64,000 bases of DNA, taken from assembly GCF_019021925.1 (NCBI RefSeq), contig NZ_CP058990.1, positions 1,232,001 through 1,296,000 of the forward strand. The letters run 5' to 3'. Below the pieces are notes generated by a model. The model ran no database searches, had not been told where the DNA came from, and worked only from the letters and a program-made list of their open reading frames with translations. Each line of letters starts with the position of its first letter. Position 1 is the stretch's first letter. Source of the DNA: Cellulophaga sp. HaHaR_3_176. Its GTDB lineage: Bacteria > Bacteroidota > Bacteroidia > Flavobacteriales > Flavobacteriaceae. Positions 9,045 through 15,363 of the stretch are shown in pieces. The position numbers were made by a program, and so were the translations under genes.

Positions 9045-9892
9045 TTAGAAAAATTATACAAGCATTAATTGCTATAGGATTTATAATAATTGGCTACACT
9101 AAGCTTGAAGGGTCAAATTTTCAGAAAGAAGTAATATGGTACGGTATTGTAGGTTTACTTACCTTGATTGGGCTTCTACTAGAATTTATCTATACTAATA
9201 GAAAAAGGTTATGGATGTCTATTTTTAGCAAATATTTGGCTGTACGCGGTAAAAAAATAAGATTTTCAATGTCTTATTTATATAGAATTAAAGTTGAGGA
9301 TAAATATTTATTAGTTAAAAATAATAATTATGGCCATTTTCAACTTGTTGGAGGTAAGTATAAGATACTTGATGACACAAGGTCTAAGTTGAAAACAGAT
9401 TTTGATGCAGTAGACGACCCTAAATTACCAAATAGCGGTGTTATGAAAGACGATTTCGCATTATTCATACCTGCTAAAAATGCAATGAAATTTTTAGACT
9501 GGTTTAATAAAGGCGTAGATAGAGAAGTTAGTCATTGGAGAGAGTTTTATGAAGAACTAATAGTGAACGATGGAGAGAGTTTTCTATCACTAGAAAATTT
9601 TCCATATGTGAATTATAATTACAGAGGAAAAGTTTTAACACCTATTAAAAGAACACCAGGATGGGACGATTGTTATGAAATTTTGCAATATGATATATTA
9701 GATTTAGTTCCAACACCAGAACAGAGACAAGAATTAAAGGTGTTATTGAAGAAAGGTGATTCAGCTAAAATAAAATGGGCAAGTTCAAATTTAATAGATT
9801 CATTAGGGTATGATTCGATTAATAAGAATAAAAAATATGACATTGGTCAGCATACGAAATGGGCATTAAATATGAATTGGACTAAATTATAA
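9041..9892 (+). CDS. CBASS effector: two TM helices plus Nudix-like domain (Cap16-like)
   Basis: A 283-residue protein. Two hydrophobic helices (about 5-19 and 32-50) are followed by a basic stretch NRKRLW and a cytosolic domain. That domain contains GHFQLVGGKYK (98-108) and W-REFYEEL (166-173), which matches the REUxEE half of a Nudix box. The upstream glycine and glutamate spacing is not canonical, so hydrolase activity is doubtful. This fits the SMODS-associated Nudix domain linked to two TM helices in CBASS. Inference: the Nudix-like part binds the cyclic nucleotide made by the cyclase at 6672, and the helices then disrupt the inner membrane, stopping phage spread. It is the last gene of the operon, coupled to TRIP13 by an ATGA overlap. 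Confidence 0.85.
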   Translation: MIRKIIQALIAIGFIIIGYTKLEGSNFQKEVIWYGIVGLLTLIGLLLEFIYTNRKRLWMSIFSKYLAVRGKKIRFSMSYLYRIKVEDKYLLVKNNNYGHFQLVGGKYKILDDTRSKLKTDFDAVDDPKLPNSGVMKDDFALFIPAKNAMKFLDWFNKGVDREVSHWREFYEELIVNDGESFLSLENFPYVNYNYRGKVLTPIKRTPGWDDCYEILQYDILDLVPTPEQRQELKVLLKKGDSAKIKWASSNLIDSLGYDSINKNKKYDIGQHTKWALNMNWTKL

Positions 9893-9990
9893 TTATTAGT
9901 TGTAACCTTATCTATTTAAAATTTAAATGAACACTACAATCACATGTTTTTTCTAGAGGAAGATGTAATAATAATAATAATAAAGAGTCC

Positions 9991-10221
9991 ATGTTTTATT
10001 GTACCAATGAACTTGGGACAGCTATTCTGGAAAGTCGTCCAGAAATCGGTTTATTAGTTTCTGTAGCTAATTTTGAGAGTTTATTAGATGTTAAGCTTTT
10101 TGAACATAAAATTAGTCCAGTTAGTTATATGTATTTTAGAGAGATTTCGATTTTAAAAGGAATGATGGAAAAGATGAATCCGGAAGACCGCGGCACATTC
10201 AATAAACTTGGCAACTTGTAG
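9991..10221 (+). CDS. Small hypothetical protein downstream of CBASS
   Basis: A possible 76-residue protein starting 98 bases after the effector; a run of AAT triplets (about 9967-9982) precedes it. I do not recognise it. It has no signal peptide or membrane helix. The middle (LLVSVANFESLLDVKLFEHK) and the end (KGMMEKMNPEDRG) could form helices. It may be an accessory island gene, or a decayed remnant with an accidental reading frame. Its codon use does not clearly set it apart from the background. Confidence 0.35.
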   Translation: MFYCTNELGTAILESRPEIGLLVSVANFESLLDVKLFEHKISPVSYMYFREISILKGMMEKMNPEDRGTFNKLGNL

Positions 10222-10293
10222 ATGAATTATTTCATAAAAAATTAAAAAAAATGCTTTATTTACTAATTAAGTAATGCAGTGGTAAGATGTATT

Positions 10294-10527
10294 ATGGAAA
10301 ATTTAATTAATGATATTGGAACTGAAATAAGTCAACATGGTTTAGCATGTTCAAGTATTCTATGTAATAAAGAAAGTTTTAATACAGTTGTTAAGCTTTT
10401 TTATCTCAATTATTATAAAGTAGTTAGCATATATACTTTTAAAATTTTAGAATTAAATAGTAAGAACTTAAAAGTGAGATTACTTAGAGTAGGTGATTTT
10501 GATGGAAAGAAAACTGATCCAGCCTAA
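10294..10527 (+). CDS. Small hypothetical protein at the island end
   Basis: A possible 77-residue protein beginning MENLINDIGTEI. A GTG five codons upstream (10279) is an alternative start; ATG at 10294 is preferred because GTG would add only a short unstructured lead. It holds two cysteines (ACSSILC) and a beta-rich, lysine-rich C-terminal half. No known motif is seen. It sits between the CBASS operon and the tRNA-Ser junction and could be a fragment of a lost mobile-element gene. Confidence 0.35.
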   Translation: MENLINDIGTEISQHGLACSSILCNKESFNTVVKLFYLNYYKVVSIYTFKILELNSKNLKVRLLRVGDFDGKKTDPA

Positions 10528-10691
10528 AACTTGGGTATTCTATGGAATAATTTACCATTAGATCAGCAACAAATTAACTTTTATTTATTGAAATAATACT
10601 GTTTGAACTTATCAAATTAAAACATAATTTGAATAAAGGAAATTCCTTTAAAGCTAACACATACAACACCCAATTCAACACCTTCAAAAAT

Positions 10692-10725
10692 AAAGCCCCG
10701 TAAACATTGCTGTTTCGGGGCTTTT
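10692..10725 (+). terminator. Intrinsic terminator after the island genes
   Basis: Arms AAAGCCCCG and CGGGGCTTT pair perfectly, and the adjoining AAAC/GTTT extends the stem past a one-base bulge. A short T run (CTTTT) follows on the + strand. It probably ends transcription from the CBASS side. Confidence 0.65.
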
Positions 10726-10727
10726 CT

Positions 10728-10745
10728 GCGGAGAATGAGGGGTTC
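10728..10745 (+). other. Candidate attachment-site copy of the tRNA-Ser 3' end
   Basis: 17 of 18 bases match 11002-11019, the acceptor and T-arm end of the tRNA-Ser gene, in the same orientation; the first 14 are identical. Integrating elements commonly leave such direct copies of a tRNA 3' end. The tRNA's 3' end faces the defence island, which fits. No integrase gene is seen in the window. Confidence 0.5.
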
Positions 10746-10822
10746 ACTTCGTGCATCCCTTGTTTTCCGCACCTGACAATAAAGCTCAAATTGCTAACGC
10801 AATTTATGGGCTTTTTTATTTT
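10741..10822 (+). repeat. 82-bp repeat, copy A
   Basis: Matches copy B (10839-10920) at 75 of 82 positions with no gaps. It contains a small hairpin (TTCAC TTC GTGCA region with flanking G/C pairs) and then a longer stem around AAATTGC/GCAATTT followed by CTTTTTTATTTT, which would work as an intrinsic terminator on the + strand. Confidence 0.85.
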
Positions 10823-10838
10823 GTTTTTCAAGTTCCGG

Positions 10839-10920
10839 GATTCACTTCGTGCATCCCTGGGTCTCCGCACGTGACAATAAAGCTCAAATTGCTAGCGCAA
10901 TTTACGGGCTTTTTTATTTT
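10839..10920 (+). repeat. 82-bp repeat, copy B
   Basis: Second copy, 98 bases after copy A. Changes in the loop-proximal pair (TAAC to TAGC) and near the 3' arm leave the stem and the T-rich tail intact, so the structure seems conserved more than chance would predict. It is not CRISPR: there are only two copies, with a 16-base gap. Confidence 0.85.
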
Positions 10921-10964
10921 AATCTATTTACAAGAACGTAGTTCTTGACATGTCTTAAAATAAA

Positions 10965-10994
10965 AAAGCCCAATATCTTTCGATATTGAGCTTT
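10965..10994 (-). terminator. Terminator of tRNA-Ser
   Basis: On the - strand, AAAGCTCAATATC pairs with GATATTGGGCTTT around a four-base loop with one mismatch, and a T-rich tract follows. It lies 8 bases past the tRNA 3' end. Confidence 0.75.
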
Positions 10995-11002
10995 GCTCTA
11001 AG

Positions 11003-11087
11003 CGGAGAATGAGGGATTCGAACCCCCGGAGGTGTGACCCTCAACAGTTTTCAAGACTGCCGCATTCGACCACTCTGCCAATTCTCC
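11003..11087 (-). tRNA. tRNA-Ser (UGA anticodon)
   Basis: An 85-base class II tRNA. The acceptor arms GGAGAAT and ATTCTCC pair fully, and the discriminator is G as expected for tRNA-Ser. The T arm contains GGTTCGAATCC. The anticodon loop CTTGAAA carries TGA (at 11053-11051), reading UCA codons. A long variable arm lies between the anticodon and T arms. CCA is not encoded. The 3' end faces the defence island and is partly duplicated at 10728-10745. Confidence 0.96.
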
Positions 11088-11253
11088 TGAGTGCCTCATC
11101 AGGTATTCCCTGAATGCGGCTGCAAATATAAGAACCTTTTTTGAAAAAAATCAAAGTATTCTAAATTAATTTTATACTTTTTTTAAAACTTCTTTTCTTT
11201 TTAAGGTATCTATTTACCAATCAACTTCTTAAATGAAAAATATTTAAATAGGC

Positions 11254-11261
11254 TACCTTTG
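11254..11261 (+). promoter_or_regulatory. Candidate -7 promoter element for the nitroreductase gene
   Basis: TACCTTTG fits the Bacteroidota TAnnTTTG -7 consensus, 107 bases before the nitroreductase start. No clear TTG element lies at the usual distance upstream, so this is tentative. Confidence 0.35.
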
Positions 11262-11368
11262 TAAATATTAAGTTATTAAATGATATTGTACTAGAAATAG
11301 AGGTAAAATGAATGTTTAAACACTTATTTTTAGATGTTTTAAGGATGGTTTAATTTTTTATTTGAATT

Positions 11369-12004
11369 ATGGAAGAAGGTAGTGTTAGTAAGTTACAATG
11401 GCGTTATGCAGTTAAAAAATTTGACAGTCAAAAAATACTATCTGAAGCTAAACTAAACATATTAAAAGAGGCTTTTAACCTTACAGCTACATCATATGGT
11501 TTACAACCATTAAAATTGCTAGTGATAGGGAATAAGGAATTACAAGAATCTTTAGTAAAAAGCTCTTATGGACAAAGACAAGTAGCTGATGCATCGCATT
11601 TATTAGTTATTTGTACAGAAACTGAAATTAACGAACAGTTTATTACCTCATATTTTAAACTTGTAAAAAAAATACGAAATACTGAAGATGCTATTTTAAA
11701 TCCTTTTAAAGAATTTCTTATATCTGATTTTTCTGCTAAAAATAAAGAGGAGATTGAAAATTGGGCAACAAAACAAGCTTATTTAGCACTTGGTAATTTA
11801 TTAACAGTTTGTGCTTTAGAAGGTATTGATTCTTGTCCTATGGAAGGCTTTATACCCAATGCTTTTGATGAAGTACTTGATTTAAAAAGTAAAAATTTAA
11901 AATCTGTTTTATTACTTCCAGTAGGGTACAGGGCAGATGATGATATTTTTGCAGGTTTTGCTAAAGTTCGTAAAAGCTTAAACAATACAATTATTGATAT
12001 GTAA
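11369..12004 (+). CDS. Nitroreductase family NAD(P)H oxidoreductase
   Basis: A 211-residue flavoprotein of the NfsB/FRase type. The N-terminal WRYAVKKFD motif binds FMN phosphate. LTATSYGLQPLKLLVI follows in the usual place (family pattern S-x-x-x-QP-W). A later CALEGIDSCPMEGF segment supports the flavin pocket, and a KVRKSL tail ends the protein. Such enzymes reduce quinones, nitro compounds or other electrophiles with NAD(P)H; the physiological substrate cannot be read. It is a single gene, just outside the accessory island on the other side of tRNA-Ser, and ends at a strong bidirectional terminator facing ribB. Confidence 0.92.
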   Translation: MEEGSVSKLQWRYAVKKFDSQKILSEAKLNILKEAFNLTATSYGLQPLKLLVIGNKELQESLVKSSYGQRQVADASHLLVICTETEINEQFITSYFKLVKKIRNTEDAILNPFKEFLISDFSAKNKEEIENWATKQAYLALGNLLTVCALEGIDSCPMEGFIPNAFDEVLDLKSKNLKSVLLLPVGYRADDDIFAGFAKVRKSLNNTIIDM

Positions 12005-12022
12005 TTTTACATAATATTGTAT

Positions 12023-12060
12023 AAAAAAAGGTTTGCAAAATTAAATGCAAACCTTTTTTT
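12023..12060. terminator. Bidirectional terminator between nitroreductase and ribB
   Basis: A 15-bp perfect stem (12023-12037 with 12046-12060), with A7 on one side and T7 on the other, so it works on both strands. It lies between two convergent genes. Confidence 0.92.
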
Positions 12061-12079
12061 ATAAATTATCTTGTTATTT

Positions 12080-13198
12080 TTAATAAGATACATGGTCTAT
12101 AATTTCTAAACCATAACCTACAATACCTACACGTTTAGATTGAATGGTATTTGTAAGTAAACGTATTTTAGAAATGTTCAAATCATGTAATATTTGAGCA
12201 CCAACACCAAAATCTTTAGCATCCATTTCAATTTTAGGAGCTTTTGTTTCTCCTTTTGATTGTAATTCTTTTAAAATAGATAGCCTATTTAATAAATTTA
12301 AAGATTCACTTTCTTGGTTTATAAATACAAAAGCACCTTTACCTTCTTTATTTATGGCATTAAACATATCTTCTAATTTCTTGTCAGGGTTATTTGTTAA
12401 AGTGCCTAATATATCATTGTTTATTAGAGTTGAGTTGATACGGGTAAGTATTTCATCTCCTTTTTTCCAAGTACCTTTACTTAGTGCTATATGTATTTGA
12501 TCGTTAGTTGTTTGCTTATATGCACGTAATCTAAAATCTCCAAAGCGAGTAGTAATTGTAAAATCTTCTTTCTTTTCAATTAAACTATCATGCTCCATTC
12601 TATAAGCTACTAAATCTTCAATAGAAACTATTTTTAGATTGTGCTTTTTAGCTACTTCCATTAATTGAGGTAGGCGAGCCATAGAACCATCTTGGTTCAT
12701 AATTTCTACAATTACACCGGCAGGTTTTAAACCAGCAAGCCGGGCAAAGTCAATTGCAGCTTCAGTATGCCCTGTTCTTCTTAAAACGCCACCTTCTTTA
12801 GCAACCAACGGAAAAATATGTCCAGGGCGTGATAATTCGTGTGGTTTTGTTTCATTATCGGTTAATGCGATAACTGTTTTAGACCTGTCTCCAGCAGAAA
12901 TACCAGTAGTAACTCCTTTTCCTCTTAAATCTACAGATACTGTAAAAGCAGTTTCCATATGATCAGTATTGTTTACAACCATCATAGGTAGCCCTAAATC
13001 TCTACATCTACCTTCTGTTAAGGGAGCACAAATTAATCCACGGCCTTCTGTAGCCATAAAATTAATAACTTCAGGTGTAGCTAGCTCTGCTGCTGCAAGA
13101 AAATCACCTTCGTTTTCTCTGTTCTCATCATCAACAACGATAATAACTTTACCGTTTTTTATATCATTAATAGCTTCTTCTATAGAATTTAGATGCAT
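12080..13198 (-). CDS. ribB: 3,4-dihydroxy-2-butanone-4-phosphate synthase with degenerate GTP cyclohydrolase II half
   Basis: 372 residues in the RibBA layout. The N-terminal domain (about 1-200) has the RibB catalytic signatures DDENRENEGDF, TAFTVSVD, GISAGDRSKT, RPGHIFPL and RTGHTEAA, so it should convert ribulose 5-phosphate to the four-carbon riboflavin precursor. The C-terminal domain (about 205-372) has the RibA fold pattern (FGDFRLRAY ... FGVGAQILHDL ... IRLLTN) but lacks the zinc-binding cysteines (no SxCLTGD or RCDCG) and the EGRxIGL loop, where ESESLNL is found. That half is therefore probably inactive as GTP cyclohydrolase II. It is the last gene of the ftsK-lolA-lptG-ribB run, 1 base after the permease. 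Confidence 0.93.
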   Translation of the reverse strand: MHLNSIEEAINDIKNGKVIIVVDDENRENEGDFLAAAELATPEVINFMATEGRGLICAPLTEGRCRDLGLPMMVVNNTDHMETAFTVSVDLRGKGVTTGISAGDRSKTVIALTDNETKPHELSRPGHIFPLVAKEGGVLRRTGHTEAAIDFARLAGLKPAGVIVEIMNQDGSMARLPQLMEVAKKHNLKIVSIEDLVAYRMEHDSLIEKKEDFTITTRFGDFRLRAYKQTTNDQIHIALSKGTWKKGDEILTRINSTLINNDILGTLTNNPDKKLEDMFNAINKEGKGAFVFINQESESLNLLNRLSILKELQSKGETKAPKIEMDAKDFGVGAQILHDLNISKIRLLTNTIQSKRVGIVGYGLEIIDHVSY

Positions 13199-13199
13199 A

Positions 13200-14696
13200 C
13201 TACTTTTTGTTTTTTTGTTTAAAAAAAGATGTGATTTTTTTGAAAATATTTTTAAAGAATTGAGGTATTCCTCCTAAGTCTATTAAACCTTTATCTGCCG
13301 TGGCTCTTATCGTTAAGAAAATGCCTAATGGTAGCATTACAAGAGTAGAGGTCCAACCACCTAATACAGGGCTCATACTACCTTCTTTTGCATAATTTTC
13401 AGCAAAAACGCCTATAAAATAATAGGTTAAAAATAATAAGATTGCAATAATCATAGGTAAGCCAATTCCACCTTTTCTAATAATAGCACCTAATGGAGCG
13501 CCAACGAAAAATAATATGATACAAGATAATGCTAAAGCAAACTTTTTATGAAGAGATAAAATATGCAAGTTGTATATTTTAAAACGTCTATCTATTTCAT
13601 TTTTTTTGCTATCTATCGAATTTACAATATTGGTAGTATTATTATGAGCGGCATTAATAATCTGATCTTGTTGGTAAACTTTAAATAAGTTTACAATATT
13701 TAAAGTATCTATAATTTTTTTTCGGAAAGCAATAGAATCATCACTTACATTCAACATTTTAGTTTTTGCTAAACTATCTGTGCTAGATAGTTTTTGAAAA
13801 GCACCCATTCGGTTATAAATACTCTTTGAAAAAGTTTTAACAACACTAATGTTATTTATTTTAATTGAATCAGCATCTTTAATTAACCTGAGTACGTTTT
13901 TCATCTTATCAGTAGTAACGTCTCTATCTTTTTCTAAATCAACATCTAATTTAGATATATCTTGATAAATGGTGTATACTTCAAAGCTAGACTTGGCAAA
14001 GGGTTGTTTGCGATTTTCAGTACTTTTTTTCTTAATAATCTCTTCGTAATAATTACCATCACGCAAAACTAGTTGTAAAATATCAGAACCTTCGCTACTG
14101 ATAAGTTCGCCACTATTTGCTTTTATAACCGTATTATTAATTTTAGTTTTTGATTTTCTATGAATAACAACATTGTCAAGAAAGCGTTCTTTTTCGCCAT
14201 ATTTGCGATCTACTTTCATATTCATGTCTGTACCTTCTAAATCACTAAAAGCACCTTCAACAATAGCCGTAGAGGGTTTTACTTGACTGATGTTTTTTCT
14301 AAGATTGTATATTTTTTGTTCTGCGGCAGGAATAACACTATTTGCAAAATAGAAAACAACTAAGCCTAAAATCATTACAAAAACAATTAAGCTACGCATA
14401 GCTCGTTGTAACGATATTCCTGAGGCTTTCATTGCTGCAAACTCATAGTGCTCAGCAAACGAACCAAAAGTTAGAATAGAGGCAAGTAGTACTGTTAAAG
14501 GAAGTACTTTTTCCATTAAACTAGGCATTACATAAAATAAAAATTTAGCGATAATAAAAATATCTAAACCTTTACCTGCCAAATCATCTATAAATAACCA
14601 GATCGTTTGAAATAAGAAGATGAGCATCAATATTGCAAACGAACTGAAGAAGTTATAGGAAAAACTCTTTAAAATGTACTTGTCTAGAATTTTCAA
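13200..14696 (-). CDS. LptF/LptG (YjgP/YjgQ) family LPS export permease
   Basis: 498 residues. N-terminal membrane helices (about 10-35, 50-80, 100-120) are followed by a large periplasmic beta-rich region (about 130-390). Three C-terminal helices (about 395-480) contain GAPLGAIIRKGGIGLP, the motif typical of the family. LptF/LptG form the inner-membrane transporter that, with the LptB ATPase, pulls lipopolysaccharide toward the outer membrane. The periplasmic part is longer than in E. coli, which is usual in Bacteroidota. Between lolA (4-base gap) and ribB (1-base gap). Which of LptF or LptG it is cannot be settled from sequence alone. Confidence 0.93.
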   Translation of the reverse strand: MKILDKYILKSFSYNFFSSFAILMLIFLFQTIWLFIDDLAGKGLDIFIIAKFLFYVMPSLMEKVLPLTVLLASILTFGSFAEHYEFAAMKASGISLQRAMRSLIVFVMILGLVVFYFANSVIPAAEQKIYNLRKNISQVKPSTAIVEGAFSDLEGTDMNMKVDRKYGEKERFLDNVVIHRKSKTKINNTVIKANSGELISSEGSDILQLVLRDGNYYEEIIKKKSTENRKQPFAKSSFEVYTIYQDISKLDVDLEKDRDVTTDKMKNVLRLIKDADSIKINNISVVKTFSKSIYNRMGAFQKLSSTDSLAKTKMLNVSDDSIAFRKKIIDTLNIVNLFKVYQQDQIINAAHNNTTNIVNSIDSKKNEIDRRFKIYNLHILSLHKKFALALSCIILFFVGAPLGAIIRKGGIGLPMIIAILLFLTYYFIGVFAENYAKEGSMSPVLGGWTSTLVMLPLGIFLTIRATADKGLIDLGGIPQFFKNIFKKITSFFKQKNKK

Positions 14697-14700
14697 TTTC

Positions 14701-15363
14701 TTAATTTCTTATGATGTAGTACCCGTCGTTTTTATACTTAGATTCATCAAAAGTAAATAAGGTTTTTGATAAAGGCTGATTCGTTTTAAAAGAATTAACA
14801 GTGATGGTCGATTTTGTACCATTCTTACCTGTTTCAATTAATTTATAAATATGCTTTGTTTCAATATCAATACCTAATAATATAGATCTGATTTCAGAAT
14901 TAGTATCCATAGGTATTAATTTTACAAACTGAATTTTTCTGCCTTGTATATTTTGAAGAATATCCATGTTGTAAGTATGACCTGTTTTATAAAAAGTAAG
15001 CATTTTTGATGGTGTAATTGTATTTTCATCAGTAGACTTATCCTCTATAGTTACTTCTTCATTTTCAGGTACAATAGTGTATACTTTATTGCCATCAAAA
15101 AGTTGTTTAGCGCCTAAATAGTTAAAAATATATTTATCGCCCTGCATGGTAACATCTCCTCTAGTTTCTTGGTTGATGTTTGCTTCTTCATTATTTAAAG
15201 CATATTTAAAATCAACAAAAATATTATCATAAGCTTTAACTTTAGTATAAACTTCGTCTAACAAAGTTTTTGCTTTTGAAGAATTTTGTGCCATAGAAAG
15301 GGCAGAAGTTAAAAAAGCTACTAAAACAATCAATTTTCTCATTTTCATTTTATTTTTTTTCAT
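14701..15363 (-). CDS. lolA: LolA-like outer-membrane lipoprotein carrier
   Basis: 220 residues. A signal peptide (RKLIVLVAFLTSALSMAQ) is followed by the LolA-type half-barrel: early AYDNIFVDFKY, TRGDVTMQGDKYIFNY, LFDGNKVYTIVPENEEV and a final KNDGYYIIRN strand. LolA shuttles lipoproteins through the periplasm. The first ATG gives a 7-residue lead before MRKLIV and overlaps ftsK by 14 bases; ATG at 15342 or 15348 would give a cleaner signal peptide and is equally possible. The neighbours ftsK and the LPS permease point to an envelope operon. Confidence 0.9.
   Translation of the reverse strand: MKKNKMKMRKLIVLVAFLTSALSMAQNSSKAKTLLDEVYTKVKAYDNIFVDFKYALNNEEANINQETRGDVTMQGDKYIFNYLGAKQLFDGNKVYTIVPENEEVTIEDKSTDENTITPSKMLTFYKTGHTYNMDILQNIQGRKIQFVKLIPMDTNSEIRSILLGIDIETKHIYKLIETGKNGTKSTITVNSFKTNQPLSKTLFTFDESKYKNDGYYIIRN

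Larger units (their letters stand above)
10528..11002. other. Gene-free island end with hairpins and repeats
   Basis: About 475 bases with no convincing protein gene. It holds a terminator-like hairpin (10692-10725), a partial copy of the tRNA-Ser 3' end (10728-10745), two 82-bp repeats (10741-10822 and 10839-10920), a 7-bp-stem hairpin (10931-10947) and the tRNA terminator (10965-10994). Reading frames across it mostly translate these palindromes and look spurious. Confidence 0.7.

Noticed and set aside
9967..9982. AAT triplet run as a phase-variable repeat
   Set aside because: Very short, and AAT runs are common in this AT-rich DNA.
10741..10920. CRISPR array
   Set aside because: Only two 82-bp copies with a 16-base gap, and each copy holds hairpins with T-tailed stems; no cas genes.
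10574..10948. Reading frames across the repeat region on both strands
   Set aside because: They translate palindromes and tRNA-derived sequence and have no family resemblance.
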